From contig NZ_JAFBFH010000014.1 in assembly GCF_016909185.1 (NCBI RefSeq), forward strand, positions 1-64,000: a stretch of 64,000 nt of DNA, written 5' to 3'. Positions 48,792 to 57,120 of this stretch are shown here, one piece after another. The DNA comes from Siminovitchia thermophila (lineage in GTDB: Bacteria > Bacillota > Bacilli > Bacillales > Bacillaceae_C). Made by a program: the position numbers and the translations under genes. The notes under the pieces are model-generated. The model saw nothing but the letters and a program-made list of their open reading frames with translations. It did not search any database and was not told the origin of the DNA. Each line of letters starts with the position of its first letter. Positions within the stretch are counted from its first letter, which is position 1.

Positions 48792-49562
48792 ATGGATATG
48801 GAACTAGGAATTATTGGTATGGGGATTACGTCACAAGATGTGTTAGAAAATAGGATGTCTTTTATTGATTCAAGGTCGTTGTTCCAAGAGATCAAGGTAG
48901 CAATAAAAAATTACATTCAAAAAGAATTTGTGTTTACTGAACACAAAGGCATTCACTATGAAATCGAGAATAAAACCAAAGTTGAACTTCACCTGTTGAA
49001 CGATTCTAATAGTCTTGTTAGCCTAACTTATGGAGTTCTAACTTTTGAAGATGGACGAATTTTAGACTATGCAAAAGCACTTCTTGTTAAACAAGAAGGA
49101 GAGCAATCAATTATTAAGCAACTTGAATTTAAACAGGATACTAAGACATTTGAAATTACTAATTATGAAAAAGTTGAGGACAGTCAAATTGTTGCTTGGT
49201 CTAGTATTATGGAAAGAAATAATAATGATGGATTGTTGAAAGAATTAGAAACGGCAGGTCAAACTATCGGTACGCAAGCCTTTGGAGATTTTTGTTTACC
49301 AGGCGGCTATCAATATTGTGGGAAAAAATGTGGTAATTGCAAAACATGTACTGCGGGTGGTGGCGGAGCAATTAAAAATAAAGTAGATGGTTGCTGCTAT
49401 ATTCATGACGAATGTTACAAAAAGCATTCGACAAAACGTTGTGCTAATTGTGATAGAGCCTTGATTAGTTGTGTTAGCAATCCAATTAACCACAGGGAAG
49501 GTCCTATTGCAGCTGATGCAGTTGCTCTATTTTTCATGGGGAAATGCGGATACGTACCATGA
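48792..49562 (+). CDS. phospholipase A2-like protein
   Basis: A 256-residue protein. Residues 1-150 form an unknown domain. The C-terminal 85 residues are Cys-rich and contain DGCCYIHDECYKKH, which matches the phospholipase A2 active-site helix (CCxxHDxC with catalytic His-Asp). A preceding CGKKCGNCKTC could form the calcium-loop and disulfide part. There is no signal peptide, although disulfides would need an oxidising place. It may be a membrane-directed effector or toxin. AAAGGAG precedes the ATG. Confidence 0.65.
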   Translation: MDMELGIIGMGITSQDVLENRMSFIDSRSLFQEIKVAIKNYIQKEFVFTEHKGIHYEIENKTKVELHLLNDSNSLVSLTYGVLTFEDGRILDYAKALLVKQEGEQSIIKQLEFKQDTKTFEITNYEKVEDSQIVAWSSIMERNNNDGLLKELETAGQTIGTQAFGDFCLPGGYQYCGKKCGNCKTCTAGGGGAIKNKVDGCCYIHDECYKKHSTKRCANCDRALISCVSNPINHREGPIAADAVALFFMGKCGYVP

Positions 49563-49658
49563 TAATCACTTCACTATCAACTAAACATTATTTATCTGAA
49601 TAAGATATTTTACCATTTACACACCGTCTCTTTTGCGGTGTGTTTTTTTGTTTGCAAG

Positions 49659-49686
49659 GGAACCTATTCCAATGTACTTCGTTCCT
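49659..49686 (+). promoter_or_regulatory. GGAAC-type promoter motif, site 11
   Basis: GGAAC-N16-CGTTCCT, 37 nt before ATG 49724, after the terminator ACACACCG...GCGGTGTGTTTTTTT. Confidence 0.65.
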
Positions 49687-49723
49687 ATTATTAAACAGTA
49701 GGGAAATAGAAAGGACGATTAAT

Positions 49724-50155
49724 ATGAATATAACAAGTTTTAAACTCCAAGTGTATTGTACCACCGGATGGGATGCCAATGAAGAAATCGTTGAATTGGA
49801 AGTTGACTCATTCAGCGAAGCCCTAAGAATAGCAAATACATTAAAAGTGTATGATTCATTAGTTGCTATTCCAAAGTCTGCATTGTCAGAAGATCAGAAA
49901 GAGATTATTACACACTTCAAGGAAATAAGAGAGGAATTGGAGTCAGAAAGTAGCGGTACGATTATGTATGTTGGTGAGGTCGAAGGATTAGTTGCTCGAA
50001 AAGAAAGTAAAGATGGTTTGACCGTGGAACTCGTCCTTAATAATAACGAGGGGGTAAGTTCATGGCATAAAATTGATGGTCAGCAATATCATTCTGAATG
50101 CCTTGAAAGATTGGAAGAAGCTAAGAGGTTGGCAGCTGAAATCAAACGTTTGTAG
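49724..50155 (+). CDS. hypothetical protein
   Basis: A 143-residue acidic protein. The N-terminus is a small alpha/beta part (FKLQVYCTTGWDANEEIVEL), and the C-terminus is a charged helix (LERLEEAKRLAAEIKRL). GAAAGGAC lies 8 nt before the ATG. The family is unknown. Confidence 0.55.
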   Translation: MNITSFKLQVYCTTGWDANEEIVELEVDSFSEALRIANTLKVYDSLVAIPKSALSEDQKEIITHFKEIREELESESSGTIMYVGEVEGLVARKESKDGLTVELVLNNNEGVSSWHKIDGQQYHSECLERLEEAKRLAAEIKRL

Positions 50156-50193
50156 CCTGCGGTATCGGTTCGATGAAAAAGGGGGTGTGTAAT

Positions 50194-50265
50194 ATGAAAA
50201 GAACCTTATTGCTGATAATGATGTTTATACTTCTGTTATCTTTAGGGGGTGGCGGTCCAATATAA
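50194..50265 (+). CDS. 23-residue hydrophobic peptide
   Basis: ATG 50194 has GGGGGTGTG upstream. The peptide MKRTLLLIMMFILLLSLG ends in GGGPI: a short basic start, a hydrophobic core and a Gly-rich tail. It looks like a signal-peptide-like or exported peptide. A quorum peptide, a small membrane toxin or a translation artefact are all possible. It lies after the gene at 49724. Confidence 0.4.
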   Translation: MKRTLLLIMMFILLLSLGGGGPI

Positions 50266-50353
50266 ATAGTCGTCGTGAGGAACGACTTTATCCTACAAGG
50301 TAAAAAGTTGTAATGACAGATGCAATAGGGAATATCGTATAGGGAATGATAAA

Positions 50354-50548
50354 ATGAAACCAGATAATAATTTTTATCCTATGTTGTTGGGTGTTCTTAT
50401 TTCTACTTTTTTATTAGTCATGCTCAATAAAAAAGAATTTGTGGAGTATCATATTATTTATTTTCTTTTATTGTGTTTTATGGCTCCATCAACAGTTGCT
50501 CTAATTATCAATGAGTTAATATTGCATAAAAAGAGAAAAAACCGTTAG
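50354..50548 (+). CDS. small two-helix membrane protein
   Basis: A 64-residue protein with two transmembrane helices (about residues 9-24 and 33-55) and a basic C-terminus (HKKRKNR). GGGAATGAT lies before the ATG, so the ribosome site is weak. The family is unknown. Confidence 0.5.
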   Translation: MKPDNNFYPMLLGVLISTFLLVMLNKKEFVEYHIIYFLLLCFMAPSTVALIINELILHKKRKNR

Positions 50549-50595
50549 AAAAGGTTATATAACACGCCGATCTTGGGTGTGTTTTTTTCGTTTCA

Positions 50596-50623
50596 GGAAC
50601 CTTTATTCCTAAAAATCGTTCCT
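50596..50623 (+). promoter_or_regulatory. GGAAC-type promoter motif, site 12
   Basis: GGAAC-N16-CGTTCCT, 38 nt before GTG 50662, after the terminator AACACGCC...GGGTGTGTTTTTTTCG. Confidence 0.65.
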
Positions 50624-50661
50624 ATAAATAAGAAGAGAAAAAAAGTTGGGAGGGGGTTGCC

Positions 50662-50838
50662 GTGAGGGTTATCACCGTTACTTGCGATTCCTGTGATAAG
50701 GAATCCTTTGTTAAAGAAGATGATTTTGCATTATTTTGCCCGTTTTGTGGCAGCCGGTCCAATATATATTATAAGCCGGAAACATGGGTGTTAAAATCGG
50801 AGAAATTAAAAGAAGTAGATTTTCGAGCGGAAGAATGA
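50662..50838 (+). CDS. small zinc-ribbon protein
   Basis: A 58-residue protein starting at GTG 50662 behind GGGAGGGGG. CDSCDK and CPFCGS give a CxxC...CxxC zinc ribbon. The short size suggests a nucleic-acid-binding or adaptor role. It is the last gene of the promoter-cassette zone. Family unknown. Confidence 0.6.
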   Translation: MRVITVTCDSCDKESFVKEDDFALFCPFCGSRSNIYYKPETWVLKSEKLKEVDFRAEE

Positions 50839-51008
50839 AAGGGATGTAGTGGATTTTCTGACAAAGGTCGGTCTTTGAAAAGTAAATCATTGTGAGACAA
50901 ACACACTATAATAAGGGGCGTTCTTTGTTTTCCTGTTTTCCTATTAAATGTGTTTCGAATGATCTATAATCAAAGAAAACTAACATAATAAAAAAGCAGG
51001 TGTATTCT

Positions 51009-51170
51009 TTGACAAATATCGTCCGTTTCCGAACACGGGAAGAATGGGAACAGGAAAAGAAGGATAAAATGCTCGCTGAATGGGAAGAGTATTTGGCATT
51101 TGAAGAAGAAGCGTTAAGAATGGCCCAACAAAAAGAGACGGTTTGTTTAGACGCAGAGAAAGAAAAATAA
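51009..51170 (+). CDS. small acidic helical protein
   Basis: A 53-residue protein from TTG 51009, with CAGGTG 6 nt upstream. It starts TNIVRFRTREEWEQEKKD and is a single charged helix. A plausible but weakly supported gene. Confidence 0.45.
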   Translation: MTNIVRFRTREEWEQEKKDKMLAEWEEYLAFEEEALRMAQQKETVCLDAEKEK

Positions 51171-51297
51171 AGTGCAACAACATTTCAACAACATATTAAA
51201 TATTAAACAGTATAAAATGGTATAAGTATTCCTTACTAAAGAATCACAAACTCTTGATTTAACAATGATTATATAGTTTAGTAGAAATATATATAAG

Positions 51298-51430
51298 CGA
51301 GCATGTTAGGGGCGGCATGATGTAGTCGTCTCTCGAACCCCCTGAACCATAAGGGTTTGTGCAATAAAAACAATTTTATGTAAAAAACATCCTTCACTCG
51401 TTAAATGGAGTGAAGGATGTTTTTCTTTGT
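51298..51430 (+). ncRNA. candidate small RNA with C-rich motif and terminator
   Basis: CGAG...AGGGG...CTCG...CCCCT could form a pseudoknot. AACCCCCTGAACC is C-rich like Shine-Dalgarno-pairing sRNAs. CCCT-gaaccata-AGGG follows, then the terminator at 51383. No reading frame explains this conserved-looking stretch. A TATAAG-like -10 at 51292 is weak. Confidence 0.4.
51383..51426 (+). terminator. strong intrinsic terminator
   Basis: AACATCCTTCACTC-gttaaat-GGAGTGAAGGATGTTTTTC. It marks the transition from accessory genes to chromosome-like genes. Confidence 0.85.
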
Positions 51431-51716
51431 CAGATTTGCCAACACCCCTGGGGATAATGCAAGGCTTGTCATATATAAGGGTTTACAGCATCCTTGTTTA
51501 TTCTGGCACCATATGAATAAAAATAGTTATTGTTGCTTTGAAATAATGTTTGATAATTGATTTTAAAGAATGATCCTTTTGAATAAAGTTCGATAATTTT
51601 TAAAAAAGTTTTATACAGTAATCATTCAACAATCGGTCCATTTAATTTGAAAAGTAATAAAAAAATAAAACAGGGATAAAAAGCTTTTTTTCATCCCATT
51701 ACATAAAGACTCGTGT
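51427..51716. other. AT-rich gap without a clear gene
   Basis: About 290 bp. A hairpin with T-run near 51657-51690 (AAAAAGCTTTTTTTCATC) may end the cysteine-synthase-like gene. No reading frame or repeat stands out. An attachment site could lie here but none is visible. Confidence 0.35.
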
Positions 51717-52691
51717 CTATTTATCTAAAATATCCCATAAATTAGTGCTTAGATATTTAGTTCCTGAGTCTGGAATATGAATTAAAACATTTTTCCCTTT
51801 CAAGTCCCCTTTTAATAGTTTCAATGCGGCCGCAGCATTTGCCCCACTGGAATCCCCCGCAAAGATACACTCTTTTAACGCTAATAATCGAGTGGCTTCG
51901 GTGACTTCACAATCACTGACCGTAATAAATCCATTTATCAGTTCTTTATTCTCTTCAATAAACTTTAATGGAATATTATATCCACCACCTTGAATGATAT
52001 GTTTCCCATCTGTCTTTTGGATTGAACTATAAAATGGTGCGTTTACCGGCTCAACACCATAGCATTTGATGTGGGGAAAAGCTTTTTGTAGTGATTTTGA
52101 CACGCCGATAAAAGTCCCTCCTGTACCTATGAAATCAACAAAAGCGTCAATTTTTATATCGCCTAGCTGTTCAATAATTTCGGGACCGAGCCGTTTCTCA
52201 CCTGTTTCAACACTGCTTGGATTGGTAAATTGGTCAATTCTAAAAGCATTATATTTTTTTGTCAGCTTTTGCGTTTTTTCTTCAACAAGATCTAAGTCTT
52301 TGCTTGTTACTTTACCAGGTTCAGAATCTGGATGTTGGTCCACTAAAACAACTTCAGCACCGAAAGCTTTCATCATTTGTGCACGTTCAATTGAATTCCC
52401 CCTAGACATGACAGCTATAAAGGGATATCCTTTTAAGTTGCAAACAATCGCAAGTCCTGTCCCCATACTGCCACTTGTCAATTCAATGACAGGTTGCTTT
52501 TTTTTAAGCAAGCCTTTTTCTTCTGCACTCTCAATTATTTCAAGAGCCATCCGATCTTTTTTACTAAGTCCGGGTGCAAAATACTCCAATTTGGCAAAAA
52601 TATTGCCTTCTACATTTTCTGTATACCGACTCAGCTTGATTAATGGAGTTAAACCTATCGTTTCAAGTATATTTGCAGCTATATATGACAT
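51717..52691 (-). CDS. cysteine-synthase-like PLP enzyme
   Basis: A 324-residue fold-type II PLP enzyme. The Schiff-base Lys is in SKKDRMAL (near residue 46). The substrate loop reads ELTSGSMGTGLA, with Ser in place of the usual Asn (TSGNTG in cysteine synthase). IGTGGTF binds PLP phosphate. The altered loop suggests a substrate other than O-acetylserine. A TATAAT-like element and AGGAGAGG lie upstream on the minus strand. It is divergent from an XRE-cupin regulator that probably controls it. Confidence 0.82.
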   Translation of the reverse strand: MSYIAANILETIGLTPLIKLSRYTENVEGNIFAKLEYFAPGLSKKDRMALEIIESAEEKGLLKKKQPVIELTSGSMGTGLAIVCNLKGYPFIAVMSRGNSIERAQMMKAFGAEVVLVDQHPDSEPGKVTSKDLDLVEEKTQKLTKKYNAFRIDQFTNPSSVETGEKRLGPEIIEQLGDIKIDAFVDFIGTGGTFIGVSKSLQKAFPHIKCYGVEPVNAPFYSSIQKTDGKHIIQGGGYNIPLKFIEENKELINGFITVSDCEVTEATRLLALKECIFAGDSSGANAAAALKLLKGDLKGKNVLIHIPDSGTKYLSTNLWDILDK

Positions 52692-52806
52692 AAGTACCTC
52701 TCCTTGATATAATATATTGTCTAAATTATACTATAGCGTATGCGTTATGATGAATATAATTTCAATATAACGTACAAATATTTTTAGAATTAGGTGGAAT
52801 GGCAAA
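52692..52806. promoter_or_regulatory. divergent promoter region of the PLP enzyme and its regulator
   Basis: About 115 bp between divergent starts. ATAATATATTGTCTAAATTATAC is AT-rich with nested near-palindromes (TATAATATATT), plausible as operator and promoters, but boxes cannot be set exactly. Confidence 0.45.
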
Positions 52807-53358
52807 ATGGACCAAATTAATAAAATAATTGGAAAAAATTTAAAGAGGTTTCGAATCGAGAAGGGATATACATTGGATCAAGTAGCAGAATTAACCAATG
52901 TGAGTAAAAGTATGATTGGTCAGATTGAAAGGGGGGAATCTACACCGACAGTGACAACACTGTGGAAAATTTCAAATGGTTTAAAAATATCTTTCTCATC
53001 ATTGATGGAAGACGAAAGTGAGGAATCATTTGTTATCAAAAAAGAAGATGTGGATTCATTAAGTGCCGACGAAGGCTATAAGGTCTATACTTATATACCG
53101 TTTAATATAAACAGAAAATTTGAAGCCTTTATGATTGAACTAAAACCGCAAATTAAACATGAATCTCCAGCACATACCGAAGCACTTTTTGAATATGTTT
53201 TTGTTCTTTCAGGCGAGATTGAAATCACTGCAAAGCAAATTGCTACCATTATTAAAAAAGATGAAATGCTAAGATTTAAAGCAAATACATCGCATTCCTA
53301 TTTTAATCTTTCTTCAAATCAAGACGCAAAAGCTATTGTGGTTATTGTTTATCCATAA
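52807..53358 (+). CDS. XRE-cupin transcriptional regulator
   Basis: A 183-residue regulator. Residues 7-62 form an XRE helix-turn-helix (YTLDQVAELTNVSKSMIGQI, then ERGESTPTVTTLW). Residues 105-180 form a cupin domain (HTEALFEYVFVLSGEIEIT). This class senses small amino-acid-like ligands and often controls divergent metabolic genes. Here that is the PLP enzyme at 51717. Confidence 0.88.
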   Translation: MDQINKIIGKNLKRFRIEKGYTLDQVAELTNVSKSMIGQIERGESTPTVTTLWKISNGLKISFSSLMEDESEESFVIKKEDVDSLSADEGYKVYTYIPFNINRKFEAFMIELKPQIKHESPAHTEALFEYVFVLSGEIEITAKQIATIIKKDEMLRFKANTSHSYFNLSSNQDAKAIVVIVYP

Positions 53359-54042
53359 TATTTTTGTGTTGTGTGATTCTAGCTCATACATTGCCAGTGA
53401 CAATGACTCTATCTCGAACAAACAGAGAAAGACCACAGTATTAGTAATGATGGAGCTGTTCTAAGCTCTTCTAATGTCTCGGTGGATTCGATCAATGACG
53501 AGGAAGCAACGATTACATGATATGGTGACGAACAGGCTTCGGAACTGATTCAATTCAAATGGGAACAAGATGAAGAAAAAAATCCCTTTCATGTCATCCA
53601 TAAGGAACTCGGTTATCGTAAAGCTTGCCATCGTGAAAATGGCATTGAGTTACAGAGAAAAAAATTCATCCTCAACATATACATATCTTCTCACTTCAGA
53701 CAGCATCCCTTTTCTGCTCTATTATTTTTAGCACCTCTAAGTGTTTAAACTGTGCCTGATAATGGGGGTGCAGTTCTTTATTCGTTAAAAAACAGGAATA
53801 GACTGCTATTCGCTATGCGTGCCTTTTGGTACGCTTTTTTTTATATTTCGGGCTTGCTGTATAGTTTTTGCTTATATTTTTCTTCGAAATCTGAGCATTC
53901 GCATTTGGTAATGTTATTTCGAAATTAGACATGTCACATTTTAGGACAGAAAGCGACATTTTTTCGGAGGTGCAGATTATAAGGAATTGATTGCACAAGG
54001 GGTACAGGACCAAAATTAAACATTTAAGGAGGTACGAAATTC
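53359..54042. pseudogene. gene relics between regulator and surface protein
   Basis: About 680 bp. Frames of about 60-90 codons interrupted by stops can be read at 53467-53748 (for example YGDEQASELIQFKWEQDEEK, then HRENGIELQRKK). They do not match anything I know. Near 53800, ATGCGTGCC...GGTACGCTTTTTTT forms a weak terminator. The last part holds AGGAGG for the next gene. Confidence 0.4.
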
Positions 54043-56694
54043 TTGAGCAAAAGAAATTTTGATTACAAAAAAGCTATTAATCGAAAGAAAAAGTTGAAAA
54101 AAGTAGCAACAATTGCTGCGACATCACTGATCTTAACCATACCAGTAAACACATTTGCAAATTCCTTAAGTTTACCTGGTTTAAACACTAATGCTGTCTA
54201 TGCTCAAAACTTGGCAAATGTAAATATTTTAACAGATGTTAAACTTTCAGGAGCCGTTAATGTAGTTTCAGGTCAGCCATCGGAGCTATCATTAACAATG
54301 ACCTCTGGCGGACTAGCTGATACAGAAATTATTAATCCGAACATTGTGATGCAATTTTACGCACCCGAGCTTGCAGGGAACTTGATAGAAGGGGGCACGG
54401 CAGATGTAACGGTTGATATTTTACCGATTACAAAAGAAAATCTGCCTGGACTTTATTCTGCTGTCGGTGGATTAACTACGACAGTTACAGACTTAACAAA
54501 TGAAATCGGTATACTTGTAAATGAATTATTAAATATCGCACCTGGAATTCTGCAGGTAAACGGTTTGGATGATGTTCTTGCAGCACTTGATGCACTCAAT
54601 AATCTAGAAAGTTCATTAGATTCATTGACATCATATAAAGAAGCAGATATTCCAGTGACGATTAATGCTGATGGAACAATTACGGTTGAATATGATGATG
54701 GCTTAGGTAAACATTTACAGGAAACAATTGATTCAATTGTAGTAGAGTTGTTAAATGACTTATCAGAAGCATTAGGTAATTTGGAAATAAAAATATTAGC
54801 GGGCGGACTCAATACAGATAATATATTAGATCTTGCCAGAAACTTAGATAATTTACCTCTTTTAGGCGATGCATTAGCACCTTTATTAGGTGATGGACCT
54901 TTAGGTAAATTAATTGATGCTTTAGGCAGTTTATTAGGCCCCATTTTAGATCCCATATTAAAACCTTTACTTGGTCCTGCAGTTGAAGGAGTTGCAGGAG
55001 TACTCGAAAACCTAGTAAATGAATTATTAACGACTGTAGGTAGTTTAACTGGAGAAATAACGAATGTAGCAGACCAAGTTACAGATTTAACACTTGATTT
55101 AGTAAATGATGTAGCTGCATTAAAATTAATTGCGGGTACGACGGTAAATGTAAACGGTGTAAAAGTTGATGAAAAAGTTTGTGGAAATGTTGACATAAAA
55201 GGTCTCGCAGTTCAAGATGCAATCATTGACCTAGACCTATTTGCTAATCACGGAACAGGAACTACATTAGATTTTGGTGAATGTCTAGATGACGGTGACG
55301 CTGACGCCGATGCTGACGCCGATGCTGACGCCGATGCCGACGCCGATGCTGATGCTGATGCCGACGCCGATGCCGACGCTGACGCTGATGCCGACGCCGA
55401 TGCTGACGCTGATGCTGATGCCGATGCTGACGCCGATGCCGATGCCGACGCCGATGCTGATGCTGATGCCGACGCTGACGCTGATGCTGACGCCGACGCT
55501 GATGCTGACGCCGATGCCGATGCTGACGCCGATGCTGACGCCGATGCTGACGCCGATGCCGACGCCGATGCCGATGCCGACGCTGACGCTGACGCTGATG
55601 CCGATGCTGACGCCGATGCTGACGCCGATGCTGACGCTGATGCCGATGCTGATGCTGATGCTGATGCCGATGCCGACGCTGATGCTGATGCTGACGCTGA
55701 TGCTGATGCCGATGCTGATGCTGATGCTGACGCCGATGCTGATGCTGACGCCGACGCCGACGCTGACGCCGACGCCGATGCTGACGCCGATGCTGATGCC
55801 GATGCCGACGCCGATGCTGATGCTGACGCTGATGCTGATGCCGATGCTGACGCTGATGCTGACGCTGATGCCGATGCTGATGCTGATGCTGACGCCGATG
55901 CTGATGCCGACGCTGATGCTGACGCCGATGCTGATGCTGACGCTGATGCCGATGCTGATGCTGACGCCGATGCTGATGCCGACGCCGACGCTGATGCTGA
56001 CGCCGATGCCGACGCTGACGCTGATGCCGACGCCGACGCCGACGCCGATGCCGATGCTGACGCAGATGCCGACGCTGATGCTGACGCCGATGCCGATGCC
56101 GACGCCGATGCTGACGCTGATGCCGACGCCGATGCTGATGCCGACGCCGATGCTGACGCCGATGCCGATGCTGACGCCGATGCTGACGCCGATGCCGATG
56201 CTGACGCCGATGCCGATGCTGACGCCGATGCCGACGCTGATGCCGATGCCGACGCTGATGCTGATGCCGACGCCGATGCCGACGCTGACGCTGATGCCGA
56301 CGCCGATGCTGACGCCGATGCCGATGCTGACGCTGATGCTGACGCCGACGCCGATGCTGACGCCGATGCTGATGCCGACGCTGATGCCGACGCTGACGCC
56401 GATGCTGACGCCGATGCTGATGCCGACGCCGATGCCGATGCTGACGCCGATGCTGATGCCGACGCTGATGCCGATGCTGATGCCGACGCCGATAAAGATG
56501 AAACGCCAGGAAGTCAAACAGACAATGATACAAACGGCAAAGTCGGTAGCCATGACACTAAAGGAGACGGTGACAAACTACCGAATACTGCAACATCCAT
56601 CTTTAGCACAGGACTAGCAGGGTTAATGGCATTGCTAGCTGGAATTGCTGGATTACTTACTGGAAGAAGAAAAAAAGGTAAAACAGCAAATTAA
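54043..56694 (+). CDS. cell-wall-anchored protein with an Asp-Ala repeat stalk
   Basis: An 883-residue surface protein. Residues 1-40 form a long signal peptide (basic start, then ATIAATSLILTIPVNTFA). Residues 41-415 are a hydrophobic, Leu/Gly/Asp-rich adhesive-type domain. Residues 419-816 are 199 uninterrupted Asp-Ala dipeptides. A polar linker, the sorting signal LPNTA, a hydrophobic span and RRKKGK follow. LPNTA is the signal used by class D sortases, linked to sporulation in Bacillus anthracis. The stalk resembles the Ser-Asp stalk of staphylococcal Clf proteins. The TTG at 54043 has AGGAGG 13 nt upstream. Confidence 0.85.
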   Translation: MSKRNFDYKKAINRKKKLKKVATIAATSLILTIPVNTFANSLSLPGLNTNAVYAQNLANVNILTDVKLSGAVNVVSGQPSELSLTMTSGGLADTEIINPNIVMQFYAPELAGNLIEGGTADVTVDILPITKENLPGLYSAVGGLTTTVTDLTNEIGILVNELLNIAPGILQVNGLDDVLAALDALNNLESSLDSLTSYKEADIPVTINADGTITVEYDDGLGKHLQETIDSIVVELLNDLSEALGNLEIKILAGGLNTDNILDLARNLDNLPLLGDALAPLLGDGPLGKLIDALGSLLGPILDPILKPLLGPAVEGVAGVLENLVNELLTTVGSLTGEITNVADQVTDLTLDLVNDVAALKLIAGTTVNVNGVKVDEKVCGNVDIKGLAVQDAIIDLDLFANHGTGTTLDFGECLDDGDADADADADADADADADADADADADADADADADADADADADADADADADADADADADADADADADADADADADADADADADADADADADADADADADADADADADADADADADADADADADADADADADADADADADADADADADADADADADADADADADADADADADADADADADADADADADADADADADADADADADADADADADADADADADADADADADADADADADADADADADADADADADADADADADADADADADADADADADADADADADADADADADADADADADADADADADADADADADADADADADADADADADADADADADADADADADADADADADADADADADADADADADADADADADADADADADADADADADADADADKDETPGSQTDNDTNGKVGSHDTKGDGDKLPNTATSIFSTGLAGLMALLAGIAGLLTGRRKKGKTAN
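55297..56490 (+). repeat. 199-copy Asp-Ala codon repeat tract
   Basis: 1194 nt of GAY-GCY hexamers. Asp codons vary between GAT and GAC, and Ala codons are GCT or GCC, with one GCA near 56062. The protein sequence is perfectly periodic while DNA is shuffled at third positions. A simple tandem repeat from slippage alone would keep codons in phase. Confidence 0.95.
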
Positions 56695-56714
56695 AATAAG
56701 ATAGCACCTTTTCA

Positions 56715-56757
56715 ATATAATCAGCCTATGTTTCATTAGAAATATAGGCTGATTATT
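56715..56757 (+). terminator. terminator of the surface protein gene
   Basis: ATAATCAGCCTAT-loop-ATAGGCTGATTATT: 13 paired bases plus T-run. Confidence 0.8.
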
Positions 56758-56895
56758 TATCAATAAAGTTAACTTTGAACAAGTCAAACTTGGGTGCTAT
56801 GAAACCATTTGAACGGCCCTTTTAAAAGGTGAGTGGCAATTGGTTCGAAAAAACGTCAATTGGAAATAAACCAATAGTAATAGGTGGACTGCTTA

Positions 56896-57120
56896 ATGAA
56901 AAAAAATATACACCATCAACAAAAGCCAGACTTAGAAAAGTTGAATCAGGAAATTGAGGAAGAGTTATTACACTACTTAGAGAGTGGAAAACCACCTCAA
57001 GAGGAACAGGAAGTCTATCATTCTTCAATTCAAACGATATTCCAATTTGTGATGACAACCGCTCTTGTATTAGTTGTTGTGATTAATATTGCCCTTATTA
57101 TTTATAAATTGTTCAATTGA
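56896..57120 (+). CDS. tail-anchored small protein
   Basis: A 74-residue protein. The N-terminal 50 residues are a charged helix and the C-terminus is one transmembrane helix (FVMTTALVLVVVINIALI). ATG 56896 has TAGGTGG about 9 nt upstream. Orientation suggests the N-terminus stays in the cytoplasm. The family is unknown. Confidence 0.55.
   Translation: MKKNIHHQQKPDLEKLNQEIEEELLHYLESGKPPQEEQEVYHSSIQTIFQFVMTTALVLVVVINIALIIYKLFN

Noticed and set aside
1-51400. Conjugation machinery or replication initiator
   Set aside because: No relaxase, coupling protein, type IV secretion ATPase or Rep-like gene was seen. The element type remains undecided.
55297-56490. Possible CRISPR array or minisatellite
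   Set aside because: There is no spacer-repeat structure. It is a coding dipeptide repeat with varying codons.
55262-56617. Long open frames on both strands across the repeat tract (over 400 codons each)
   Set aside because: They are forced by the GAY-GCY repeat and read as His/Arg, Gly/Val/Ser/Ile or Met/Leu/Pro/Thr tandem peptides. Only the Asp-Ala frame has a signal peptide and sorting signal.
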